DNA of 50,540 nt, from assembly GCA_964590225.1 (NCBI GenBank), contig CAZPWS010000019.1, positions 1 to 50,540 of the forward strand, read 5' to 3'. The notes under the pieces are model-generated. The model worked only from the letters and a program-made list of their open reading frames with translations, was not told the origin of the DNA and made no database searches. Both the position numbers and the translations under genes were made by a program. The stretch comes from JAEUSG01 sp964590225. Its GTDB lineage: Bacteria; Fibrobacterota; OXYB2-FULL-49-7; JAEUSG01. This document shows positions 1 through 7,728 of the stretch, piece by piece (the stretch's first letter is position 1; every line of letters begins with the position of its first letter).

Positions 1-3
1 TAG

Positions 4-120
4 CCAAAAAACAGCGTTTATCTTTTAGTCAAGGACGAAACCGGCGAAGTCGGGATCGTGCGGCCGTTTTTCATTAATTGGCCACGCAGTAAAATGGCCG
101 CAACGATAGCTCTGTCATAA
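4..120 (+). pseudogene. Possible C-terminal remnant of an upstream gene
   Basis: Frame 1 is open from base 4 to the TAA at 118-120 and gives about 38 protein-like residues with a mixed beta-strand look (NSVYLLVKDETGEVG, then a short aromatic-rich tail). The in-frame codon at 1-3 is TAG, so this frame cannot simply continue upstream. Removing one A from the A6 run at 6-11 would join it to the frame that reads GCC AAA upstream, so a frameshift or sequence error at that run is possible. No start codon fits a gene of this size. It may equally be a chance open stretch. Function unknown. Confidence 0.3.
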
Positions 121-146
121 TCTCGTAAGTAGTTATATTATTCCTG

Positions 147-1589
147 ATGCCTTATGTTTTATTATTCTTATTTGCGCTGTCAATGACGGCGTTTTCGTCG
201 TTGTTTATTTCAGGGGACACTGCGGTTACAATACGGTTGGAAGGTAAAGATGCTGTTTATCCTGTTGAGATAATGCAAAAAAATGGCTTGCATCCAATAG
301 GCAAGCGGGGTGCAATAGCAGGAGATATGGGCATATCGATAAGTGTTGCCTCTTTGAGCGGTAATGTGGGCAGATGCTTTGTACCGTGGATAAGAAATCA
401 GTGGAACCGATTCTATTTTCGACTTGATACCGTAGCTGCACTTAAACATGAGTACCTGAAGCTCCATTTTCTTTCGCATGGGTTGCCCGCCGCAAATAGC
501 CTTGAGCGCTTTCCTTATTCGATACGCTTCGGACTAATTAAACCAGCAAACAGCGACGCCGTTTCGCTCTTTGTACAAGAGTGGATTTCTAAAGATCTTA
601 CAGATTCATTTCCATCTCTACTTTATCCGATTGAAGTTGGTTCTTCGTATTGCTTGGAGTCAAAAATCGACCTTATTGGCGGAGACAGTATCGCATTATC
701 GTTTTTTGTAAACAATGTCCTGTTTGGTAGTAGCCACCGTTTTTTTCTTAATGATAGCCAGAAACAGTCTGAATGGCTCGCCTTTTATAAGGTTGATACT
801 ACGCTGTTGTATTTGCCAGGAACTCTTTTTTCGCCGCCTGTTTGCAGAATTTCTATTGATGATATTGTTGTGTCGGACAAAAAAATAGCTCCTATTCCGC
901 CAATGCCTTCCGGCTTCAGAGAAGAAATTGATATCATTTCTCCTTCGTGGGATGACAGGAACTTTATTCCAGCATATAACAAAAGTGTCCTGAGTTGGGA
1001 TTCCGCGCAAATTTCTTACATTTCGGAGACAATTCGACAGGCAGAACTCCAACTATTTTCAGGTGAATCGCTGAATTTCCCTATTTATCATGTGATTTTA
1101 TCAGATCCTTCCGAGTTTTATAGGCAGGTTATACCATTTCCGCTTGACTCGGGTTTGTATAAATGTCGAATGCGCTACCAGAATAACTATATGGAGTGGG
1201 GTAACTGGTGCGCCATAAATGTTTTTTCGGTTAATCGTAAACGAAATAGTAGTGTAATAATTAAAGACTTGACAGTCCACCCGACAAAAATCAGAGCGGG
1301 CAACTGGTTTGATGTTGCTGTACGGCTCCGATCTGATTCGATTAAACTTCATAATGGCTATCTGTTGATATTCATGAACGACTCCACAAATACTTGGGGC
1401 CATCCAGATAATAAGGGTGGCAGACTTTCTCCAACAAATGGCTATGTGTTTAACATCTCCTTTACAAACGGTAAGCCTAAAGCCATGATAATGAATGGAG
1501 GATTAGAAGATAAACACCATCCTTTTTTTGATACAGGTAGTATTTCTATAGTTGTAGAATCGCTTGGTGTAAAACTCGATATCCGTTGA
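147..1589 (+). CDS. Exported sensor-like protein, likely partner or front half of the AraC regulator that follows
   Basis: The 480-residue product starts with a signal peptide (about residues 1-23, hydrophobic core VLLFLFALSMTAF). The rest is beta-rich. Residues about 28-250 resemble a jelly-roll/ConA-like or carbohydrate-binding fold, and about 255-480 look like Ig-like or fibronectin-like strands (for example YKCRMRYQNNYMEWGNW). This is a fold impression, not a family match. The stop TGA (1587-1589) overlaps the TTG start (1586) of the next gene, which encodes a transmembrane segment plus an AraC DNA-binding domain. Together the two frames would form one protein: periplasmic sensor, membrane anchor, cytoplasmic regulator. 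Either they are translationally coupled or a frameshift has split one gene. There is no clear Shine-Dalgarno before the ATG at 147. Confidence 0.75.
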   Translation: MPYVLLFLFALSMTAFSSLFISGDTAVTIRLEGKDAVYPVEIMQKNGLHPIGKRGAIAGDMGISISVASLSGNVGRCFVPWIRNQWNRFYFRLDTVAALKHEYLKLHFLSHGLPAANSLERFPYSIRFGLIKPANSDAVSLFVQEWISKDLTDSFPSLLYPIEVGSSYCLESKIDLIGGDSIALSFFVNNVLFGSSHRFFLNDSQKQSEWLAFYKVDTTLLYLPGTLFSPPVCRISIDDIVVSDKKIAPIPPMPSGFREEIDIISPSWDDRNFIPAYNKSVLSWDSAQISYISETIRQAELQLFSGESLNFPIYHVILSDPSEFYRQVIPFPLDSGLYKCRMRYQNNYMEWGNWCAINVFSVNRKRNSSVIIKDLTVHPTKIRAGNWFDVAVRLRSDSIKLHNGYLLIFMNDSTNTWGHPDNKGGRLSPTNGYVFNISFTNGKPKAMIMNGGLEDKHHPFFDTGSISIVVESLGVKLDIR

Positions 1590-2146
1590 GGCTTTCAGAA
1601 AAGGCAAATTCCGGCCAGTGGAATGTTACGGCTTTTTATAAGTGTAGTCTGCCAGGCTTTAGAGAAGATTTTTCGAATTTTACAAGAAAAGTTGTCAAAG
1701 TAGTCGATGGCAGAAAAAAAATACTTGATCGGCACCATCTCTTGTTGTTTGGAATGCTTGTTTTTCCCCTGTTTGCTTTAGGATTATACTTTTACTTTCG
1801 GAAAAACAAAAGAGAGTCTGTATCTATCGATCCCGTAATCGAAAAAAAGTTTTTGTTAGTGGAATCGTATGTTAGGGATCACTTTTCAGAAAAACTATCT
1901 ATTGATATTGTATGCAAGCAGCTAAAGCTTACTAATAGTGAGTTTTTCGCGATTTTTCGGTACAAGGGCATAAAATTTACTGTTTTGCTAAATCAGATTC
2001 GTTGTAATAGAGCAAAAGAGCTTCTGTCGGGATCTTCCTTGAATGTTTCCGAGATCGCTTTCGCTGTTGGTTATACCGACGCCCAATATTTCGCCCGTGT
2101 ATTTAAACAGATAACGGGCAATACGCCGAGTGACTATAGAAAGTGA
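1586..2146 (+). CDS. Membrane-anchored AraC-family transcriptional regulator (C-terminal part)
   Basis: This 186-residue product has about 50 polar residues, one transmembrane helix (about 51-70, LLLFGMLVFPLFALGLYFYF), a positively charged RKNKRE stop-transfer, then an AraC/XylS double helix-turn-helix at about 88-186 ending in the typical SEIAFAVGYTDAQYFARVFK and GNTPSDYRK. The positive-inside rule places the DNA-binding domain in the cytoplasm and the N-terminus outside. The start is TTG at 1586, overlapping the previous stop by 3 bases. The first 50 residues look like the continuation of the exported domain encoded just upstream. Natural targets would be the two secreted-protein genes downstream; that is inference from position only. 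Confidence 0.85.
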   Translation: MRLSEKANSGQWNVTAFYKCSLPGFREDFSNFTRKVVKVVDGRKKILDRHHLLLFGMLVFPLFALGLYFYFRKNKRESVSIDPVIEKKFLLVESYVRDHFSEKLSIDIVCKQLKLTNSEFFAIFRYKGIKFTVLLNQIRCNRAKELLSGSSLNVSEIAFAVGYTDAQYFARVFKQITGNTPSDYRK

Positions 2147-2200
2147 TTTTTTAGAAGCGGCAACAAGAAAAATCCACGCAATTTAAAGAAAAATACATGG

Positions 2201-2220
2201 TTAAATTCAGTTTAATCCTT
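2201..2220. promoter_or_regulatory. Imperfect inverted repeat upstream of secreted-protein gene
   Basis: TTAAA (2201-2205) and TTTAA (2211-2215) form an inverted repeat around a 5-base centre, extended on both sides by near-matching GG/TCC bases. It lies about 60 bases before the likely start of the next gene and just after the AraC regulator gene. It could be an operator or simply AT-rich promoter DNA. Confidence 0.25.
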
Positions 2221-2275
2221 GTGTTTTTAGTTGGTTTTGTGTAAAATATCGATGTATTCAACAAAGGGGGCGATT

Positions 2276-3337
2276 GTGGTGGCAAATTTTGCAGGTTTTA
2301 CAGTAATCTTCTTTTTTGTGCTTGCTGGTACCGGATTCCCTCAAAGTTGGCAGGATCCGCCTGCCGACCAGCATTATGACTTGCAGATGCTCACAAAAGG
2401 TGGCTGGGGTGGATATAATGCAAATCAGGTATTTGTAGCATCTAATATGACAAATGGTCCGGCAGGCGAAGCTGAGGATGACGACCTTATTAAAGGTCAC
2501 ACAATGGATGCAAATGGTTCCGTTTATTGGTCAAGTTCTCCCTATCCTGTATTGCGACAATACGATAAAACAAGAAACTGGATTTCGACAATTGGAGGTT
2601 CGGTTGCCGGCCACCTTGATGGACCACTTGAGAGAGCAAGGTTTAACGGCTGGAGCTACAACAACACGAACCTCATCTCTGCTTCGGATGATGGAAAACA
2701 TCTATTTATTATGGACCGATTATCTTCCAAATGGCGCTATATAGATCTCGATAGCGGTATGGTAAGTACCATTGGCGCATACACTACAGCGGGTACATAT
2801 CTCATTATCGCCAAAGATTGTCGTTCAGGCAATATCTACGCATTCAAGTCAAATGGTACAGACGCACCAGACTGCAAGGGTTATACAAAATTGTCTACGG
2901 CCGCGTGGAAAGTGAATGCATGGTTTGCTTTTGACGGTATTTCTCTTGATGTAACTGCAATGAAATTTTATTTCCACTGTCGTGGCAGAGCAATAGCAGT
3001 CGATTTGTTAGCCGGAGATACCTCCTTTGTTTCTCCCGCGGGCTGGTGCCCTACGGGGATGTCGCTAAGCCCAAGTGGACGCTATCTCTATGTTGGTGGC
3101 GGGGATGATATGTGGTGCTGGCGATATGATCTTCAGACAAGTACCGCACACAAGCTTGGAAACAGTACGGGCGGGGTTGATGGGCAGGATATTCTTTTTA
3201 GAGCAGATGGAACCGATTATAGGCGTCCTTTAAATACGAGTTCGGCATGGCCGTCAACCGTGGTCTTTTCTACTAATGGCACTACAGGTGTATGGGCCAC
3301 CTGCTGGGGCTTATTTACAATGGTGCCAAGGAATTAA
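2276..3337 (+). CDS. Secreted protein, probable beta-propeller
   Basis: The product has a signal peptide right after the chosen start (ANFAGFTVIFFFVLAGTGF, cleavage probably before QSWQDPP) and a mature part of about 330 residues with repeated short motifs typical of propeller blades (SASDDGKHLFIMDR, LSPSGRYLYVGGG, SGNIYAFKSNG). I place the start at GTG 2276 because AAGGGGG at 2264-2270 is a good ribosome binding site for it. An in-frame ATG at 2252 and TTG at 2231 would add a polar stretch before the signal peptide. It follows the membrane AraC regulator and precedes another secreted protein. It is probably periplasmic or surface-exposed. The specific function is not recognisable. Confidence 0.75.
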   Translation: MVANFAGFTVIFFFVLAGTGFPQSWQDPPADQHYDLQMLTKGGWGGYNANQVFVASNMTNGPAGEAEDDDLIKGHTMDANGSVYWSSSPYPVLRQYDKTRNWISTIGGSVAGHLDGPLERARFNGWSYNNTNLISASDDGKHLFIMDRLSSKWRYIDLDSGMVSTIGAYTTAGTYLIIAKDCRSGNIYAFKSNGTDAPDCKGYTKLSTAAWKVNAWFAFDGISLDVTAMKFYFHCRGRAIAVDLLAGDTSFVSPAGWCPTGMSLSPSGRYLYVGGGDDMWCWRYDLQTSTAHKLGNSTGGVDGQDILFRADGTDYRRPLNTSSAWPSTVVFSTNGTTGVWATCWGLFTMVPRN

Positions 3338-3364
3338 ATATTATTTACTTTTAGGAGTATTGCC

Positions 3365-4921
3365 ATGTTAATAGTAAAACGAATACTAATTATTTCTCTC
3401 TTTGTTCTCCTTTTACCGCTTCATATACTTGCTCTTCAGATAAACAATGAATTACTGTTACCAGGGTACGGTGAAACAGATGCCCATTATCCCGCTTTTG
3501 CTATGGGTGACTCGGTTGGGCTTGTTGTTTGGCAGTCAGGAATAAACCAGCGGAGCGGTATTGTAGGAATTCGTATCGACAAACAGGGACAACCGCTTGA
3601 TATGGCTCCATTTGTCATCTCAGATGCAATTGAAGCGCAGGAAGAACCCCGTGTTGCTTATGGTAATGGTCTATTTGTTGTTGCATGGAATGATTTGCGG
3701 AGCGGTATCGATTACGATGTATATGCGGCTCGTGTTACAGCTGCCGGCGTTGTTCTTGATCAAGATGGTATTGCCATAGCAGAAGGTGAGCGCAACCAAT
3801 GTGATCCTGCCGTTTGTCGTCATGGTAGTGGATTTTATCTCGTTTGGCGCAAGTTTATTAAGGATAATTCTTTGCATAATGGCAAATATGCTCTCTTTTC
3901 AAGAATGCTTTCTACTGAAGGCATGCTAACTTCCATAGATTCAATACCTTTTGTGCGCGTGGGATCGGCTCAGGAGGTAAGTGCAGCAGAGCCGGTATTG
4001 TCGGCAATTGATGCCAATACGGCAGCTCTTATTTTTCCTTCGGTTTCTCTTGCGTCTTTGCCAACCAGAACCAATAGTATCAGAAAGATTCAAAATGGTG
4101 TAGTTACAGAATCAAATGTTTTTGCAAACGGTCTTCGTCAGGGGCCAGATATCGCAATCGCCGATAACGGATCCAACATTGTTGCAGTCTGGAGCAATTA
4201 CTACAATGCTGGTGGTAGAGGTAGTGTCGCTTCGGCGGGAATGGCAAAAATGGCAATTTCCAGCTTTGCTTCGGCTGCAGTGAGCAACCCATATCCGTCA
4301 ACTGAATGGGGGCAAAAGACAAAAATTGCCTGGGATGGTTATAATTTTATTACGGTATGGCAAAGGAAAAGTGGAGCGAGCAATACCACACAACACGCCA
4401 ATCTTAAGATTCGCCTTTTTACAAACGAAGCAATTGCAGCGGATACTGCCATCAGTTTCGCAGGTAATTTCGAGAGTCCCGCAGCCCACCCTGTAATAGG
4501 TAGCGACGGACAAGGAAACTCCTTTATTATATATGAACGACACCCAGTTACCTCAGATGTACCAATAAAAATCGCAGTAACTGTTATTGTTAATCAGCCG
4601 GTTGCCGTTGAAGCAGCACTACCGTTAGCCTTGAAGGAGGGGATATTCTGTTCGCCAAACCCATTTTTTGGAAAATTGGACATCGTTTTGGTCAGTGGTC
4701 AGAAAAATATCAATAAAACAGCGGCCTCTATCAATGCAGATGTTTTTTCACTGCAAGGCGTCAAGGTGGCTACTCTCAAACCTCAGCATTTTTCTGTTGA
4801 GGCGAATGCTGCCAAGGTCCATTATGGCTGGAATAGCGAAGCACTGCCAAATGGCATATATAGTGTCCGCATAAAAGAAGGTGGCCGTCTTTGGCATGGA
4901 AAGGTTGTCCTTGCGAAGTAG
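3365..4921 (+). CDS. Secreted propeller-like protein with type IX-like C-terminal sorting domain
   Basis: The start ATG at 3365 is preceded by TAGGAG (3352-3357). The 518-residue product has a signal peptide (about 1-24, ending LHILALQ). A long region of repeated blades follows, each with the pattern V(V/A)W..(Y/S)..G..DVYA.R (for example FVVAWNDLRSGIDYDVYAARV near residue 105), as in surface proteins that carry integrin-like or WD-like repeats. The last 90 residues start with FCSPNPFFGKLDI and end with NGIYSVRIKEGG..WHGKVVLAK. This matches the layout of Por/type IX secretion C-terminal sorting domains (NPF start, GIY.V.I, K-rich end). Two PorV/PorQ-like proteins are encoded further along the window, consistent with this export route. 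Confidence 0.8.
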   Translation: MLIVKRILIISLFVLLLPLHILALQINNELLLPGYGETDAHYPAFAMGDSVGLVVWQSGINQRSGIVGIRIDKQGQPLDMAPFVISDAIEAQEEPRVAYGNGLFVVAWNDLRSGIDYDVYAARVTAAGVVLDQDGIAIAEGERNQCDPAVCRHGSGFYLVWRKFIKDNSLHNGKYALFSRMLSTEGMLTSIDSIPFVRVGSAQEVSAAEPVLSAIDANTAALIFPSVSLASLPTRTNSIRKIQNGVVTESNVFANGLRQGPDIAIADNGSNIVAVWSNYYNAGGRGSVASAGMAKMAISSFASAAVSNPYPSTEWGQKTKIAWDGYNFITVWQRKSGASNTTQHANLKIRLFTNEAIAADTAISFAGNFESPAAHPVIGSDGQGNSFIIYERHPVTSDVPIKIAVTVIVNQPVAVEAALPLALKEGIFCSPNPFFGKLDIVLVSGQKNINKTAASINADVFSLQGVKVATLKPQHFSVEANAAKVHYGWNSEALPNGIYSVRIKEGGRLWHGKVVLAK

Positions 4922-4948
4922 GTAAACTGCTGTTGATAATTTGGTGAA

Positions 4949-6160
4949 TTAGCGCGAATCGACCCTGTCTCTATACATTTTAGCTAAGCCGCCTTTAGCA
5001 GTTTCTTTGTAAAGGCTGGGAAGAGCGCTGCCTGTTTCCATGCATACATTGAGAATCTCGTCATACGATATTTTATGAAGACCATCTGACAGGAGTGCCA
5101 TGTGGCAACAGCCCATTGCTCTGATTGCTGCGTGGGCATTTCGTTCTATACAAGGAATCTGTACAAGCCCTTCAACAGGATCGCATGTTAGTCCGAGATG
5201 GTGCTCGAGTCCCATCTCTGCCGCATATTCGCTTTGGCTATTCGAACCACCCAAAATATAAACAGCAGCGGCTGCGGCCATAGCGCACGCAACACCTACT
5301 TCTCCTTGACAGCCAATTTGTGCGCCGGAAATCGAACCGTTTGTTTTAGCGATATTTCCAAAAAGGGCGGCGGTGGCCAAAGCTCTCAATATCTTTTGAG
5401 TATCCTTTTCAATATTGTTGTAAAGGTAATAGAGTACTGCGGGAACAACTCCGCTTGCTCCGCATGTGGGTGCGGTAACCACAATAGCACCTGAGGCGTT
5501 TTCTTCAGAAACAGCATGAGCAAACGAGGCCAAAAGACCATTTTCGCGGAAGCTGTTGTTCAAAAATTCCGCTTTTTTATATAGAGATCTTGCTTTTCTC
5601 TGGAGCTTAAGATTTCCTGACAGTACTCCTTCGCTGCTTAATCCTCGTTCAATGGCATTTTGCATAGCCTTCCAAACATCATTAAGAAAGTCCCAGATGG
5701 CGTTTCCTTCATTTTCTTCAATAAACTCCCATAAAGAGATTCCCTGTTTATTGCAATAGTTAATTATTTCGGTAGCATGCGTAAGTTTATACACATCATG
5801 ATTTTTCCCATCATTTTCATCGTCGCTTAACGCACCGCCGCCAACACTATATGTCTCCCATCTTTCGATAGTGTTGCCCCCTTTATCAATAGCATCAAAA
5901 GCCATCCCATTTGGGTGAAGCGGCAGAAGATCGTCTGGTTTCCAAATGATTTCGGATAGTTTATTGCCGAGAGTGGACGATATGGCAGTATGTGTCAGAT
6001 GTCCCTTTCCAGTAGCGGCCAAGCTCCCATAGAGAGTAACTTTTATTTTACTGGCGTGCCTATACTTAGCAAGAGCTAATTCTGCTGCCCGCTTAGGTCC
6101 CATTGTATGGCTGCTTGATGGGCCGTTTCCTGTTCGAAATAATTCACGGATCGATTTCAT
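4949..6160 (-). CDS. sdaA: L-serine dehydratase (L-serine ammonia-lyase), iron-sulfur, single chain
   Basis: The enzyme deaminates L-serine to pyruvate and ammonia using an oxygen-labile [4Fe-4S] cluster. The 403-residue protein begins with the family signature GPSSSHTMGPKRAA (about 13-26) from the beta domain. It carries the alpha-domain cysteines in TAPTCGASGVVPA, in LTCDPVEGLVQIPC and in GAQIGCQGEVG. The spacing of the two cysteines in TCDPVEGLVQIPC fits the cluster ligands. At 403 residues it is a little shorter than the E. coli enzymes (about 455). It is the last gene of a run after gyrB and proS, 31 bases from proS. No clear Shine-Dalgarno is visible. An oxygen-labile dehydratase suits an anaerobe. 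Confidence 0.93.
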   Translation of the reverse strand: MKSIRELFRTGNGPSSSHTMGPKRAAELALAKYRHASKIKVTLYGSLAATGKGHLTHTAISSTLGNKLSEIIWKPDDLLPLHPNGMAFDAIDKGGNTIERWETYSVGGGALSDDENDGKNHDVYKLTHATEIINYCNKQGISLWEFIEENEGNAIWDFLNDVWKAMQNAIERGLSSEGVLSGNLKLQRKARSLYKKAEFLNNSFRENGLLASFAHAVSEENASGAIVVTAPTCGASGVVPAVLYYLYNNIEKDTQKILRALATAALFGNIAKTNGSISGAQIGCQGEVGVACAMAAAAAVYILGGSNSQSEYAAEMGLEHHLGLTCDPVEGLVQIPCIERNAHAAIRAMGCCHMALLSDGLHKISYDEILNVCMETGSALPSLYKETAKGGLAKMYRDRVDSR

Positions 6161-6191
6161 TTGTATATTGTAGTTGTTTTCGAAATAGAGC

Positions 6192-7721
6192 CTAATACGA
6201 TTTTGCCAATATAACTTTCTGTGCTTCTTTACCTGTAATTATGCATTGGCCTCGCTCGTTTTCGCGTCCCACAGGTATGCAGCGGACAGTAACAGAGAGA
6301 TCATTTTTGAGTGAATCGCTTTCTTCTTGTCCGCATGCAAAGAAGGCTTCAGCAAATCCTCCATGAATTTCCGGCTTTTCGCTGTTCTTTGGAGTAAAGA
6401 ATGAATAGAGATCTTCCTTAGAAGTAATCTGTTTTGTGTTGTCGTTTCTCATTGTAAGCGCATTATTGTAAATCGACTGCTGTATTTCATCGAGTAGTGT
6501 TGTAAATTTAGCGGTAAATTCGTCTCGTTGCATACTCTTCTTTTTATCGTCGGCTCTGTCGCGCCTCCCAAAAAAGACTGAACCCGCTGCAATATCTCTT
6601 GGCCCAATTTCAATAATTAAAGGAGCACCCTTTTTCACCCAGCCCCAGTATTTTTCGCCTCCTCTGCCCTCAGATTTGTCAACTATAACTCTTGCTGCTT
6701 CCCCATTATAGTGCTTTGATCTGAGTTCCTTCGCAAATTGCTCACAATATTCAAGCACGGCTCCTTTAGAATCGTCAGAATGGATTACCGGCAAGATTAT
6801 TGCATGAGCAGGAGAGAGTCGTGGTGGCATTTTAATACCGTTGTCATCTCCATGTGTCATTATGAGCGCTCCAATAAGCCTTGTAGAAACGCCCCACGAA
6901 GTTGTCCATGCATACTCAAGCGAGCCGGTTGATGAGAGAAATTTAATTTCCGATGCTTTTGAAAAATTCTGCCCAAGAAAATGAGATGTCCCGGCCTGAA
7001 GAGCTTTTCTGTCCTGCATCATGGCCTCTATACAGTATGTTGACACAGCACCAGGAAATCGTTCCTCTTCGGTTTTCTCGCCCTTTATTACCGGTATTGC
7101 CATAAAATCGTGCGCAAACCTTTCATACACATCAAGCATTTTAAGTGTCTCTTCCATCGCCTCTTCTCTTGTGGAGTGAACTGTATGCCCTTCCTGCCAC
7201 AAAAACTCGGCTGTCCTTAAAAATAGGCGGGTACGCATTTCCCAACGGACCACATTTGCCCACTGATTAATAAGAATGGGAAGATCCCTGTACGACTTGC
7301 ACCACTTGGAAAACATTGCCCCAATTATTGTTTCGGAAGTTGGTCTGACAATAAGAGGTTCATCAAGTTCTCCGGCTGGAACAAGCGTTCCATCAGGCCC
7401 TGCTTCAAGTCTATGGTGTGTTACAACGGCGCATTCTTTTGCAAAACCGTCAACATGCTTGGCTTCTTTCTCAAGAAAGCTTTTGGGAATAAAAAGAGGA
7501 AAATAGGCATTAACATGGCCGGTCTCTTTAAATTTATTATCAAGCGCCTTCTGGATATTTTCCCATAATGCGTACCCCCACGGCTTAATGACCATGCAGC
7601 CTCTAACCGGTGAATTTTCTGCAAGGTCTGCTGCCTTTACAATTTGTTGATACCACTCAGAATAATCTTCCATCCTTGTAGGAGAGATTGCTGTTTTTGC
7701 TTTTTTAATATCGTTTGCCAT
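6192..7721 (-). CDS. proS: Prolyl-tRNA synthetase, archaeal/eukaryotic-like (type 3) form
   Basis: This class II aminoacyl-tRNA synthetase charges tRNA-Pro. Its 509 residues match the short form without the bacterial editing insertion. Visible family signatures are YSEWYQQIVKAADLAENSPVRG near the N-terminus, VRPTSETIIGAMF (motif region around 126-138), NQWANVVRWEMRTRLFLRTAEFLWQEGHTVH (motif 2 region), ALQAGTSHFLGQNF, and a C-terminal end with a conserved tyrosine (ILAKSY). It starts 7 bases after the gyrB stop, so the genes are probably co-transcribed. There is no editing domain, so mischarged Ala-tRNA-Pro would need a free-standing factor elsewhere. Confidence 0.96.
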   Translation of the reverse strand: MANDIKKAKTAISPTRMEDYSEWYQQIVKAADLAENSPVRGCMVIKPWGYALWENIQKALDNKFKETGHVNAYFPLFIPKSFLEKEAKHVDGFAKECAVVTHHRLEAGPDGTLVPAGELDEPLIVRPTSETIIGAMFSKWCKSYRDLPILINQWANVVRWEMRTRLFLRTAEFLWQEGHTVHSTREEAMEETLKMLDVYERFAHDFMAIPVIKGEKTEEERFPGAVSTYCIEAMMQDRKALQAGTSHFLGQNFSKASEIKFLSSTGSLEYAWTTSWGVSTRLIGALIMTHGDDNGIKMPPRLSPAHAIILPVIHSDDSKGAVLEYCEQFAKELRSKHYNGEAARVIVDKSEGRGGEKYWGWVKKGAPLIIEIGPRDIAAGSVFFGRRDRADDKKKSMQRDEFTAKFTTLLDEIQQSIYNNALTMRNDNTKQITSKEDLYSFFTPKNSEKPEIHGGFAEAFFACGQEESDSLKNDLSVTVRCIPVGRENERGQCIITGKEAQKVILAKSY

Positions 7722-7728
7722 AGATAGC

